DNA of 64,000 bases from Atherix ibis (taxonomy: Eukaryota; Arthropoda; Insecta; Diptera; Athericidae), in NCBI GenBank assembly GCA_958298945.1, contig OY282605.1:115502267-115566266 (forward strand), given 5' to 3'. Below, piece after piece: positions 9,721 through 21,389 of the stretch. Below the pieces are notes generated by a model. That model saw nothing but the letters and a program-made list of their open reading frames with translations. It searched no databases and had not been told where the DNA came from. The translations under genes were made by a program, and so were the position numbers. The first letter of the stretch is position 1. The number at the start of each line of letters is the position of its first letter.

Positions 9721-12306
9721 TTTAGCTACCAGAAATATTTGGGGATGCAGATTTTACGAAAAGCAGTTTTTAACTGAATTCAATTTGTTTTATTTTTTCT
9801 GAATTTGCAATTTAATTTTTGAAAAAATTCTATGACTATCTTCATTAATAATCTTTGAATCTTTTTCAGAAAAATACTGTCTGGTATGCAAATTATGTAC
9901 GACTTACGATACATTCTTAGTTCTAGGAAAAATCGACTAAATAATCACGTTACCCACTCAACTCCACCTCTCAGACCATATTATTTCGAATTAAATACAA
10001 ATCAACCAATTTATATCCTTGGAGGTATATCCACTCTTTTCTCTTTTAAGTATTATCTTCACATCACTTTCATCTAACTGTTCTTTTACGTCCTAGTTAT
10101 GGGAAAGGGGGGATGTATTTTCAAATTAATAGCAACCTCAAATGGTGAAGAAGAGATATTAACCTAAACCACAAAAAGTGCACACAAGTAGATAATGACC
10201 GCTAGACGCCGCTAGTACAGTAATATGGGGGTATGTCCTTAATATTTAGGCTACTAAAAATATGGGTTAGTGAGAATCTCTTTTGGTGCATTTAGAATTT
10301 TTTATTTCACAAATTAAATGCCCTCCGCCTTAATTCTATGTGATTTTCGAGATGATTTTATTTGTTACCTTATTTCAACTCCGATTTTTTCTGTCGATGA
10401 TTCTCCTCCGGATTTTGTACTCGTAAATTTTTTATTTTTATAATAAATAACAGAAAATATTATATTTCAGCATGAAGAATGAATCCAGATTTAATACAAA
10501 TTGAAATATTTAACATTCCACTATCGAAATAAACACAGTTTTATAGGTCAGAAGCAAAACAAACCACAAAATAACGGACGTCTAACCTTAAAAAACAGAT
10601 ATGGTCACATTTAAGTGCCAGTTTCAGTTAACAGAACGATCATCATATGAAAATTTCCGTTCAATTCGAATCAAGTTAATGATAATTTCTATAATTTTCC
10701 TATTATTTTTGTTTATACGTGTATGTACGACAGCGGCTACCGCAATAATAATAGCAATAGCCGAAAACGCATACTATTCTATATCTTTCGGATGGTATTA
10801 AATTTAATGACAAATTTATAATAGTAGTTAAGTTAAAAACAAAAATGAACTAACAGGAAAAATGATGATGATAAGTTAAAAGCTCACCAGTTTCTGTTAA
10901 ACGTCCATATTGGCATACGGTAGAAAATAGTATCTTTTAATATGTATGGTATTTTTTCCCCAATCTTTTATTTTTGTTCGAATAAACTATGAAATTATTG
11001 AGAAAATTATATGTCACAGAAGTTTTATAAAATAGCAACGATTAGTGAAGGGAGGTCTCCCATAATTTTTTTTGTTGATAAATACCAGTTAGCTTCCATA
11101 ATTTTCATACAAACACACACAAATCCGTTTCTATGGAGAACTTTTCAGATAGCAACTGTCGATAAAAAATATTTTTGATTTAACTTTTCTGTAAATGATT
11201 GTTTACTATTTACTGATGTTAGAAAAATATTATTTAATTTTATTTGATTTTCTAATTTAAAAAAAAAAAATTTTTTTGATTTGGTTGAAGGTCGACATTT
11301 TGACGTTTTTAGTTGAATTTCAAATTGGAATGAACTTGATTATAGAGTAGCCACCAACACTGCTTTTTATTCGTTTATTTGATATTATATTTTTTACATA
11401 AATATACCAAACTGTACTGAAAACGTATTTAAAGCAATTATGATAGAGTTATTTTTTTTTAAATTACGGAATAATTTTCGACCTTGCATAGAACTTGTCA
11501 GGGGCGGATATACTTGAACATTATCCTATCTATACGAATTAGATGCAACACGTTTTTTTTTTGACTTACGATTAGTTTTTCATTCGAATTTTTTGATATA
11601 TGAACTTTTTTCACAATTCATTTTGAAATACAAACCTCTGTAAAACTGTAGAAAACCTTAAAAAAATAACTTTTACTTAAAACTTTAAAAATATCAACTA
11701 ATAATATTTACAATATGTTACGTCAAATTAATAAATCGTTAAAGGAAGTATGAAGCTGTTCTTTCATAACGATTTATCCAGTTTTAGCTACGAAAAGTAA
11801 AATTTAATCTAATATTTATAATTTTTTTTAAATTAATTATATTACAATAAGCATTGCCATAAAATTTTCTGTTAGTTATCATGAGATTGCTTATAGGACT
11901 CGATCTCTTTAAAGTAATTTTTGATTATCTTTTTGAAAAAGTATCTAATTCGGCTATCACTTTAGGGATTTTGTTTATTTTCAAATACTCTAAAATTTAA
12001 AGATTGTCCTCGTAAACATGATATTTTATAGTGACTTACAAGAAAATATCAAAGTTGCATGATTTTGGAGGCTAATGGGCATCACCAAACTGTTTGTGTA
12101 ATATAGGCAAAATTTAGTCGGGTTAATTGGCTTGTGGTGATATTTTGTTAAAATCACATATGGTCAAAATAAAAATATCCAAATTCAGATTAAAGAAAAA
12201 AGTTCCATGATTACGATAATCTTCTTTATCTTCATTTTCAAAAAAATACGGACCAATGACAACTTTAAAACAAAATGCATACTATGCAGTTATTTTGTGT
12301 GAATAC
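9721..12306. other. AT-rich non-coding DNA
   Basis: Short open frames at 9886-10077 and 10601-10801 have no recognisable domain. Around 12050 a stretch near TTGCATGATTTTGGAGGC weakly resembles part of the 390-bp satellite unit at 32.5-34 kb. Nothing else is identified. Confidence 0.5.
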
Positions 12307-12558
12307 AGTGGCTTTTCCATAGTCACTTGTATTTTTCTATAGTCATTTATATCAGTTTTGCCTCTTTACTTATCAGCTTCGTCTGAAGAGGAAGAAGAAG
12401 AAGAAGAAGAAGAAGAAGAGAAGGAGGAAGAAGAGGAAGAATAATAATAGTAAGAAGAAGGAAAGGAGGAAGAAGAAGAAGAAGAAAAAGAAGAAGAAGA
12501 AGACGAAGAACAGGAGGAGTAAGAAGAGGAGGAGGAAGAAGGGAAAGAAGAAAAGGAA

Positions 12559-12590
<32 letters not shown>

Positions 12591-12827
12591 AGAAGAGAAA
12601 GAAGAAGAGGAGAAGGAAGAAGACGCAGAAGAAGCAGAAGAGGAAAAAGAAGAAGAAGAAGATACAGTGGCTTTTCCATAGTCACTTGTATTTTTCTATA
12701 TCAGTTTTGCCTCTTTACGTATCAGCTTCGTCTGAAGAGGAAGAAGAAGAAGGAGAATAATAATAATAAGAAGAAGGAAAGGAGAAGGAAGAAAAGGAAG
12801 AAGAAGAAGAAGAAGAAGAAGAAGAAT

Positions 12828-12858
<31 letters not shown>

Positions 12859-13000
12859 AGAGGAGAAGGAAGAAGACGCAGAAGAAGCAGAAGAGCAAAA
12901 AGAAGAAGAAGAAGATACAGTGGCTTTTTTATAGTCACTTGTATTTTTCTATAGTCATTTATATCAGTTTTGCCTCTTTACGTATCAGATTCGTCTCTAA
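12307..13000. repeat. compound repeat: ~80-bp segment plus GAA arrays, three times
   Basis: A segment beginning ACAGTGGCTTTT and including TATCAGTTTTGCCTCTTTAC occurs near 12307, 12663 and 12915. The first two copies are each followed by a long imperfect GAA/GAAGAG microsatellite (about 12385-12660 and 12735-12912). The third copy is not followed by GAA. This suggests that a unit containing both parts duplicated in tandem and the GAA tracts then changed length separately. The minus-strand poly-leucine open frames over this region are microsatellite artefacts. Confidence 0.9.
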
Positions 13001-13579
13001 AGAATATTTTGTTTGAAGATTCATCATCCAAAGGTTGTGGTTTTAGATGAATTACAGCAAGTTTCTGTAAATATCCGAAAACCTCCTAAATAAGAGTACT
13101 CGTTATTGCCTAAAAATATTTCTTCTCATTCCTGCCTCATATCTTTATATAATCTTTATTTAGATGGGAGGATTGTTTTTTATTGTTTGAATTTTTTTAT
13201 TCAATATTTATTTTGTGAACCGATTAATTCATTTTCCGTAAAATGTCATAGGCAATTTGGTTTCGAGATACGAACCATAGTCCAGAATAAAGTGAGTTTA
13301 TAAGTCTGTGTACAACTTTAGTTCAATATACGAACATATATTATAAAAAATATAGTTAATCTTAGGAATATTACATAGGCTAGAACTTTGGTATATTTGA
13401 AATAAAACCGGCGAAATCCTTTCATTTGATATTTCAAATTTTTAAGGACTCAGTATATGCTGTATTATTTTTTCCACTTTACCAATTGAGCCAACTTTAC
13501 AAATAGTTTCCTAATCTAACAGAGAAAAGAAGACCACTCTTTCAATGTGTGGAACAATTATATTATTATTCAGTTGTTA
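13001..13579. other. non-coding spacer
   Basis: AT-rich, with one unremarkable 65-codon open frame at 13106-13303. No feature is recognised. Confidence 0.45.
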
Positions 13580-15260
13580 TAGTCAGAAATAGAGCAAGAA
13601 ATTTTGAAAAGGAAATTTCTTTTAAGGAGATACTATTCATCACCAATTAAATTTGAGAGCCATACAAAAAAAGGAGCAGTATTTCTTCTTTATAGGTGCT
13701 TTAAAAGAATCCTAAAAATATTCTTTATTTAAAGGCCATAAACATTTTCCTTTTTAAAACCTTAAAAATATTCCTTTTTAATACGAGTACCTTAAAGTTT
13801 CCCATAGAAGTAAAATGAAATTATCGAATTGGAAAACTATATTTGATGGCATATGAACCTCATCTCAGCTAAATTACAAATAGGAATTACTTACCAACTA
13901 GCTGAATGACCAATGATCAATACTTTTTTTTCATAGACGTTTTTAAAGATCCCAAAATTTTTTATTGAAACATCGCAAAATTTCTTGGGGGCATTAGCTC
14001 AAAATGGTGGTATTGTGAAAGTCCCTTGATGGGCTATGTACATCGCCTTATGTAATTTAGGACTATCTATGCACACCTGAAGACCCCAAAAAGTAAGAAT
14101 TAGTTTTTCTCGGAAATCCTTTTTCAAGACCTCAAAAATAGTATTTTTAAGACCTCAAATTTTCTTGGGAATATAAAATTGGAAAACTTTAGAGTTGCAT
14201 TGGAAAATTACAGTTCGTTGGTCTTGAACCTCATCGCAGCTAATTTTTGGTAGGAAATGAGTAACTATTGCCTACAAAAAACCTAAATTAACAAAGTTTT
14301 GCTCTTATTTTTCATAGGAAATTTTTAAAGACCCTAAAATTATTTATTGGAATATGTCAAAATTTTCTAAGGGCAGTAGCTCAAAATGGCGGTGTTGTAA
14401 AAGCCCCTTGATGAGCTATGCACATCGCCTTATGTAATTTAGGACTATCTATGCACACCTGAAGACCCCAAAAAGTAAGAATTAATTTTTCTCGGAAATG
14501 ATTTTTCAAGACCTCAAAAATAGTATTTTTTAAGACCTCAAAGTTTCTTGGGAATATAAAATTGGAAAACTTTAGAGTTGCATTGGAAAAATATATTTCG
14601 TTGGTCTTGAACCTTATCGTAGCTTAAGTATGAGTAACTATTGCCTGCCAAAAACCTAAATTAATAAGATTTTGCTCTTATTTTTCATAGGAAATTTTTA
14701 AAGACCCCAAAATTATACATCGAAATATCTCAAATTTTTTTAGGGGCATAAACTTAACTGTTATTGTTAGTATTGAATATCTGTACTTTGATCGGTTTTG
14801 TACATTATCTTACTTTAAGAAGTATCAAAAATGACAAACTCTAGAAGCAAGAATTGATTGTTGCGTAAATTTTTTTAAAGATCCTTAAAATAATATTTTT
14901 TAAGACCTCACATTTTAAAAAAAAATTCTGAATTAACCAGGATTTGCTTTCTATCATATACATTTTTTTAAAGAAATGCTTTAAACTATTTTTTTTATAT
15001 CTGAAATTTCCAGCTCATATAAACTAAATTTGGCAGTATTGGATATCTGAACTTGATTGCTCATAAAAGTTATGTCAAAAAAATAGGACTATCTATGTAT
15101 GCCTGAATATCCATTTTGGAGATCCTTAAATAATTCTTTAAAAATTTATTATCAAGGAAAGTTCATAGTTTATAGTTTCCTAAATGCTTTTGACAGACCT
15201 AAAAAGTATTTCACTTAAGGTCCTCAAAATTTATTATAAATATTTCGAAAATTTGTCAAT
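13580..15260. repeat. ~382-bp tandem repeat, degenerating outward
   Basis: The landmark CATCGCCTTATGTAATTTAG is at 14041 and again at 14423, a period of about 382 bp. The two central units share long blocks, such as AATTGGAAAACTTTAGAGTT and CTCGGAAAT, and the phrase AAGACC(C/T)CAAAA recurs. Related but more diverged units extend left to about 13580 and right to about 15260. There is no coding potential. The pattern fits a local satellite with best homogenisation in the middle. Confidence 0.8.
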
Positions 15261-16689
15261 TCAGATTTTTTGTTAGAGCATTTATAGGCGAGCTTTAATT
15301 TATTCGTAAATTTGTTGACATAACTTATAAGTACTAAAAAATTTCGTGCCCAGGTTTCGCGATACTGAGCACAGCGCTCTCGAGTTTGAAATAAGCTAGT
15401 GACATAGTAGTGGTGAGGTGTCCTTTAGTTATTGCAAAATGGCCTATATTGGCATGGTTCCTGAGAATGTTCCAGTTTATTATTGATTGAGTAATTTTCG
15501 GGAATTTAAAATTTTTACAAAAGTTTACATATGTTTTGAAAGTATTTAATTCTAAGATTATTTTCTTAAAAAGTTCTGCATGATAATCTTATAAAATTTG
15601 CGATAAATAATTAAAAAAAAAAAATTATAATTTTGGAAAATAATTTACATTATTCAATTTTATGTTTTGAAAAAAGTACCAAGTAGAGTGCACCTGACTG
15701 ATTGGAAATTCATAAATAATATCGAAATGGCTCATTTTCCATTTCGAATTCATATAATTTTTCCCCAAGGTTAATTGAAAAAGCTTCCTTTTTGATATCC
15801 TATCCATGTTGGGATTACTTTTATAGTAATATACTGAGTTCTAATATTCGAATAATAGTTTATTTTTCCTATTTCATATTGTACGAATTGCTTGCAAAAT
15901 ATTTTATTATTAAGTCATATATATAAATATTAGATTATATTTTAATATTATTTAAAAAAAAAGCTCATATAAATATTTTCATAAATTATATTAAATCTTA
16001 GCTATAAGCTGAGTGAATGAATATCTACTGGTATAATGAAGATACTACAAGGTAAAAAAAAAAAGCAAGTGGAAATAGTCCTTAACCGAACTAAGTCGAG
16101 TAACAATTTTATTGATTAAACAAACTTTTATCCTGGGAAATTTATAGCTATTTTTATATGCTAGTTTAATTTTGTAAGGGATGGGAAATAGCTTATTCCA
16201 CTTAAACTATATATGTTTGTGTATAGATAAGATTTTATATACAAGAAATGCAACTTAAACTTATAGCAAAAATAATGTTTATTAGTTTATGTAGGGTTCT
16301 TTGTAAAAGTTTACAGCTATTTCACATAAATAAATTTAATTAACAGAATCAGAAATAATGGAAGATAAGCAAAATAATTTAAAGGAAAAAAATAATAAAA
16401 AATGCTATTGTCAAATCAAAAAAAAATTATTATAAGACGTATTTTTACGCCCGGGTTTGCCGCTGAAACTCAAAAGAATTTTTCATTTTACATATTATCT
16501 GGTAATAAAATCGGTTCTTTCAAAGTAAATTAATCTAATGAACTCTACAATATCTTTCCGATTATTGCTGGTGTCCATCAAGGAAGTATAGTTAGAACCT
16601 TTTGATATGAAAATGATAGTCAATACTACCTAAGAATGATCTTAGATAAATAATTTATATTCAATCCATATTAAAAGTCTAAAAAACTA
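15261..16689. other. AT-rich non-coding DNA
   Basis: No protein-like frame, element end or tandem repeat is recognised. Confidence 0.5.
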
Positions 16690-17040
16690 GAAGAAAACAG
16701 AGAATACCCTCAACAGCTTCGACTTCAAGACCAACGTTCTAAAGTTACATTAGACAGCAAAGTTCTTATATGCAATGCCCTACAGAAACCAATATGGACT
16801 TACTGACAAGAATACTGTAACTCTTTAGAGCTTTCCAATTCCCATTGAATTCAAGCCCTCCAAACAAAAATACTTCACAAAATTGTCTATGCTCTCTTTA
16901 ATCTTCGTGAATAGTCTTATTCATTGTGATCTTAAAGTCACTCATTTCTAAAATGACCACCTTTCTTCGGTCAATTTTCGTGTTTCTATCAGAAGGCAGA
17001 AACATTCGTTGATCCCAAATTACTGTCTTACCTTAAGTTT
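16690..17040 (+). pseudogene. jockey-clade retrotransposon C-terminal remnant
   Basis: The conceptual translation around LDSKVLICNALQKPIWTY, followed by a segment reading IQALQTKILHKIV, matches the layout of the region downstream of the reverse transcriptase in jockey-clade elements (K-P-I-W-T-Y-G, then Q-x-x-Q-x-K-I-L). Stops and frameshifts interrupt it throughout. It lies upstream of a second jockey copy on the same strand, but the order of parts (C-terminal before RT) shows it is a separate older fragment. Confidence 0.55.
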
Positions 17041-17399
17041 CTTATTATTGTAAGTATTTCATTCATGTTTGTTTTTTCGACTGTTGGCAAGAACCCATTT
17101 GACTGCCAATTTCTGCAAAAGTTATCCTTATGAGTCACCGTATTTTTTAGTTAGTATTACTAGATATTTAGGAATTCCCATATTGACTCTATTGCTGAGG
17201 GCACAGAGAAATTTAACTCCCATTAATCTTGACATATCCTCTTATTATCATCAAAATATTGAATTTAGGAACATTTCCATAGTAAATTGGAGGTGGTAAC
17301 CTTTATTCATAGTAAATTGCAGGTAAACTTATCAGAAATAGTTCAATTTGATTTTCTTTATTAGTTTACGGCTTCAAAGAAAACGCTAATTTAAAAAAA

Positions 17400-17855
17400 G
17401 CAATTTAAGAGTTTAAAGTGCTGGTTATGATCTAATAACAGCTTCTATTCTGAAGCAAATTTCCCAAAAAGCTTTATTTTTAATTACATACATTTTTAAT
17501 AGTATCATGCGCACAACCTATTTTCCCTTACTCTAGAAATTTTTAGTCATTAAAATGATTCATAAACGAAATAAACCCATTAATTCTCCTTCCTCTTCTA
17601 GACCTCTTAGCCTCTTACCAATCTTTGGTAAGATTTTTGAAAAACTCCTATTAAAACAACTCTACTCAGTCCTAGTTAATGAAAAATGTTTTCCTGATCA
17701 TCAATTTGGCTTCCGATCTGAACACTCCACTATCCAGCAATGCCATAGTATTGTTGATCACATTGCATCCGCCTTTGAGAGGAAAAAGTATTGCCCAGGA
17801 GTATTAATAGATCGTGTGTGGCATCCTGGACTCCTCTGGAAACTCAAGAGCATTT
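17400..17855 (+). mobile_element. jockey D3, 5' part (reverse-transcriptase domain start)
   Basis: The frame begins at the conserved GYDLITASILKQISQKAL (KAPGYDLIT in intact relatives), runs through RPLSLLPIFGKIFEKLLL (RT motif 1), FPDHQFGFRSEHST (motif 2a) and QQCHSIVDHIASAFERKKYC, then GVLIDRVWHPGLLWKLKSIF. Compared with the related copy D2 (GVFLDILHALDEV) six codons are missing at motif A, which carries the first catalytic aspartate and the AFD tail. The element is truncated at its 5' end, so endonuclease and gag are absent, and at 17855 it is broken by a minisatellite-bearing insertion. It resumes at about 19046. Confidence 0.85.
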
Positions 17856-18475
17856 TTCCTAAAATATGTCTTGTCCCAAAACAGTTCTTTTATCAAAATG
17901 GGTCTTGGTACCAAACAGGTCTTGGTCCTAATCGGGGTTTATCCTAAAATAGGTCCTCTTCCATAATAGGTGTTATACCAAAAATAGGTCTTGTCCCAAA
18001 ATTAATCTTGTCCGAAAAAGGTCTTGTCCAAAAATCGGTCTTGTCCAAAAACAATTTTTTTACTAAAATTGGTCTTGGTACCAAACAGTTCTTGCTTATA
18101 ATCAGGTTTTGTCCTAAAATAGATCCTCAAAAAAAATAGTTGTTGTACCCAAAAAAGGTTTTGTGCCAGAACAGGTCTGGTTCCAAAATTGGTCTTGGCC
18201 CAAAAACGGTCTTGTCCAAAAATCTGTCTTGTCCAAAAACAATACTTTTACTAAAATGGGTCTTGGTACCAAATAGATCTTGGTCCTAGACGGGTTTTGC
18301 CCTAACAGAACAGGTCCTGTGCCAAAGTTGATCTTGTCCCAAAATAAGTCCTATGCCAAAACAGGTTTTGTCCTAAAAAAGGTCTTATTCCATAATAGAT
18401 ATAGGCCCAAAAATGTCTTGTTCCAAATAGATCTTGTCCCACAATAGATCTTATCCAAAAAAAAAATCATCCCGT
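17856..18475. repeat. ~18-bp minisatellite with 170-190 bp higher-order period, inside jockey D3
   Basis: Head-to-tail variants of an 18-bp unit, approximately AATAGGTCTTGTCCCAAA, fill the interval. A larger period is visible: GGTCTTGGTACCAAA recurs at 17901, 18071 and 18259. The array begins directly after the jockey codons KSIFP. Copy D4 continues at that point with ordinary jockey sequence, so the array is an insertion or a replacement. Confidence 0.9.
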
Positions 18476-19045
18476 TTTTGAGGAAAAACAACGATGAATA
18501 TTTTCTCCTATATTTAATTTAATGTAACAAAAATGGCTTAGTATTTAATCGATTAAATGTGAAAAGTACAATTTTCCCATCTAAAATTATTTCCTTAAAA
18601 AAATGGCCTATTAAAAATTGTGACAAAAAATTTTGGAGAAATTTTTAATTCGGAGAAATCAATTTGCAACCTGGTTTATGTTATTTATTTTCAAATTTGT
18701 TTATTTCTGTGAATTTAATTTAAAAAAAATCGCCTTCCGGAATATGCAAAAATTTTCAAAAAATTATGCAACGCCAAATCTTTAAAACAAAAAAATATTA
18801 AAATATTGTTTTGACTGAGAAATTCAAAATTTTCCTATTCCCAGACTTGTCATATCTTTAATAATTTCAGCCCGTAAATCTTTAACCAATTTAGTCTTAA
18901 TGAAAATACGCAATTTCCTAATGGTTTAGAGTTATTCCTCTTATGTGATAGACGGAATAATGTATTTAATTTTAGATAGAGAACTTTTAGTACAAAATGT
19001 ATGCAATCATAGTAGTTTTTTTTTGCTAAGGTGAACTTTGATCTT
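18476..19045. other. AT-rich DNA carried inside jockey D3
   Basis: Non-coding, without the 18-bp unit. Together with the preceding array it separates the two halves of jockey D3. Confidence 0.5.
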
Positions 19046-19885
19046 GACTACTTTCACAAAAAAAATATCCATCTCTTCCAACGTCATTTTCAAGTTGCAA
19101 TTAACTCAGAATCCTTGGAAATATATCCTACTCTAGACGGACTCCCACAAGAGAGTATCCTTGGTCCCATTTTTATGATATTTATACCCATGACATCCCA
19201 TCTGATCCTAATACTATTATTGCTACTTATACTGATGATACGGCCATCCTAGCTATCCTTACAAATCCTGACATAGCTTCCAACAATTTACAATCCCATA
19301 TCCACAACCTTCAATTCTTGTCTAAGAGATGGAGAGTGAAGGTAAATGAACAAAAGAGTGCTCACATTACTTTCACACTTTGTCAAGGGGATTTTACCTG
19401 GACAAGATATTAACATGGAACCCTCATACTAGACTAAAAAGAGTTGACATTAACAGACGTTACCTACAATTTCTTAGAATATCGTAGAAATGCTCAAAAC
19501 GAACTTTTTTTGTATAAAAATACAATTATAAAGCCTAATTGGACATGTGGATTTGAACTTTGGATCTTACAATCCAAGATCTTCGGTAAAATTATTGATG
19601 CCTCCTTTTATGTTCGTAACAACGTAATACATCGTGATTTAAATGTTCCCCTTTCTTCAGGACCTGTGCATTTCCCGTTATCAAAAATTTCACTTCCGTT
19701 TATCCTATCATCATTATCCACTTCTGATATAATGGCCTAGAGATTTTCTAGAGGAATCTAACTTCCATTAGTTGCAGAAACTCCGATGGGTGTTTACTCC
19801 CACTTCATTATGCACAAGATTGTAAATTAAAATGTTATGTAAATTTGCTTGTTATAATAAAATTGTAGTGCAGATAAAAAAAGAA
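19046..19885 (+). mobile_element. jockey D3, 3' part
   Basis: It resumes with FQVAINSES, then DGLPQESILGPIF (RT motif B, usual GVPQGSILGPI), a frameshift, TYTDDTAIL (motif C, usually YADDT), and SKRWRVKVNEQKSAHITFTL (thumb region). It ends with IIKPNWTCGFELW and NNVIHRDLNVPL, the conserved C-terminus. A short internal deletion joins FELW to LQSK. The 3' end has AATAAA and a short A-run at about 19872-19885. Motif C reads TDD rather than ADD. Confidence 0.9.
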
Positions 19886-20317
19886 GAATTTAAAGACTCT
19901 AGAATTGGGGCATGTACTGATAATAATAATAATAATAGCCTTTATTTAACAATCTTAGAAGAAAGTTACTATCACTTATGTTAATTGATACCGGTTTTGA
20001 GATTGTCTTGCGTTTCCGCAAAGGCCTCCCCTAGAGCTTCCCACACTTTCCGGTCATGAGTCGTCCTCTTCCAAGTAGCACCGGCTATTTTCCGAATATC
20101 GTCCTCCTATCTCAGATGCTGCCTCCCTTTCTTTCTTTTATTTTGTCTTGGACACCATTCGGTTGCATCTTCAGCACAATTTTCTTGTTTACTCCTCCTC
20201 ATATGACCTGCCCAACTCCATTTTAATTTTCTTATGCAGTATATTACATCGTTAATTTTAGTTTGGTTACGAAATGTTCCTAGTTTTACTTTGTCTCTTA
20301 ACTTGACTTTGAGCATA

Positions 20318-21379
20318 CGAGGGTCGTTCAATAAGTCCTTAGGAAAAGATGGAAAAAAACTGTTTTTTAAAAAAAAAAAATTTATTTTATCAATCTCCTT
20401 TTAGCTTTCCAACCGTTTTTCCAAAATTTTTATCCCGTCCAAAAAATAGGATTTCGGAAGTTCTGCAAAATACTCATCCGTTTGAGCAATGACGTCCTCG
20501 TTGGAAGTGAACCGTCGTCCGCCAAGCCATTTCTTCAGATTGGGGAAAAGAAAATAGTCACTCGGGGCCAAATCTGGTGAATAATCGGGATGCTGCAACA
20601 ATTCCATTCTCAATTCCACATTTTTGGCCATGGAAACAGCGCAGGTGTGCACACGCGCATTGTCCTGATGGAAGAGGATTTTTTTCTTCTTCAGATGGGG
20701 GCGTTTCTCTTTGATTTCCTCTCTCAACCGTTGCAATAACGACGCGTAATACGCTCCTGTTATTGTTTTTCATTTTTCCAAGTAGTCGATAAAAATGATG
20801 CCCTGCGAATCCCAAAAGACCGTGGCCATCACCTTGCCGGCCGATGGCACAGTTTTTGCCTTCTTCGGAGCCCGCTCACCCTTGAAAATCCACTGTGATG
20901 ACTGTCTCTTCGTTTCTGGAGTGTAGTAGTGTGACATATCGACGAAGGAATTCGGCAGGATTGCGATGAAAGAGTGCCAACATAGCCTCAGAGTCCACAA
21001 AACGATTGCGCTTATTCTCCTCTGAGAGCAAACGCGGCACCCATCTTGCCGAAATTTTTTTCACAGACAATTTTTCATGCAAAATTGAAGCGACTGTACC
21101 TTGTGATATGCCCGTGGCCTCAACTAATTCGCGCACTTTAATTCACCGATCGTTCAAAATCAGATCGTGGATTTTGTCGATGATTTCAGGAGTAGACACC
21201 TCAACTGGGCGTCCTGAACGATGTTCATCTTTTGTGGATGAACGGCCACGTTTAAATTCATTCACCCAATTGTAAACCATCGCAAACACAGGTGCAGATG
21301 TGCCATGAACTGCATCCGACTCGGCTTTGATTTCTTTCGGGCTTAAGCCTTTCAAATGGATATGTTTGATGACAGGTTT
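20318..21379 (-). mobile_element. mariner B1, 5'-truncated, inside RTE C1
   Basis: The TIR CGAGGGTCGTTCAATAAGTC starts right after a TA at 20316. The minus-strand transposase is closely similar to copy B2 but begins only at codon ~8 of the B2 frame, so the promoter-side TIR and the start codon are gone. A stop replaces Arg in NDR*IKV. A 20-nt deletion at about 20935, between two AC dinucleotides, removes VDETW with the first catalytic Asp and shifts the frame. The second and third aspartates (HQDNARVH, YSPDLAPSDYF) remain. The left edge joins RTE codons MLKVKLRDK, the right edge codons KLETC, and a few RTE codons are missing. Confidence 0.9.
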
Positions 21380-21389
21380 CTAGTTTGTG

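Noticed and set aside
12050..12090. Similarity to the 390-bp satellite unit
   Set aside because: Only about 30 bp match; insufficient to call a repeat copy.
12347..12938. Long minus-strand poly-leucine open frames
   Set aside because: They are translations of the GAA/TTC microsatellite and have no independent coding signal.
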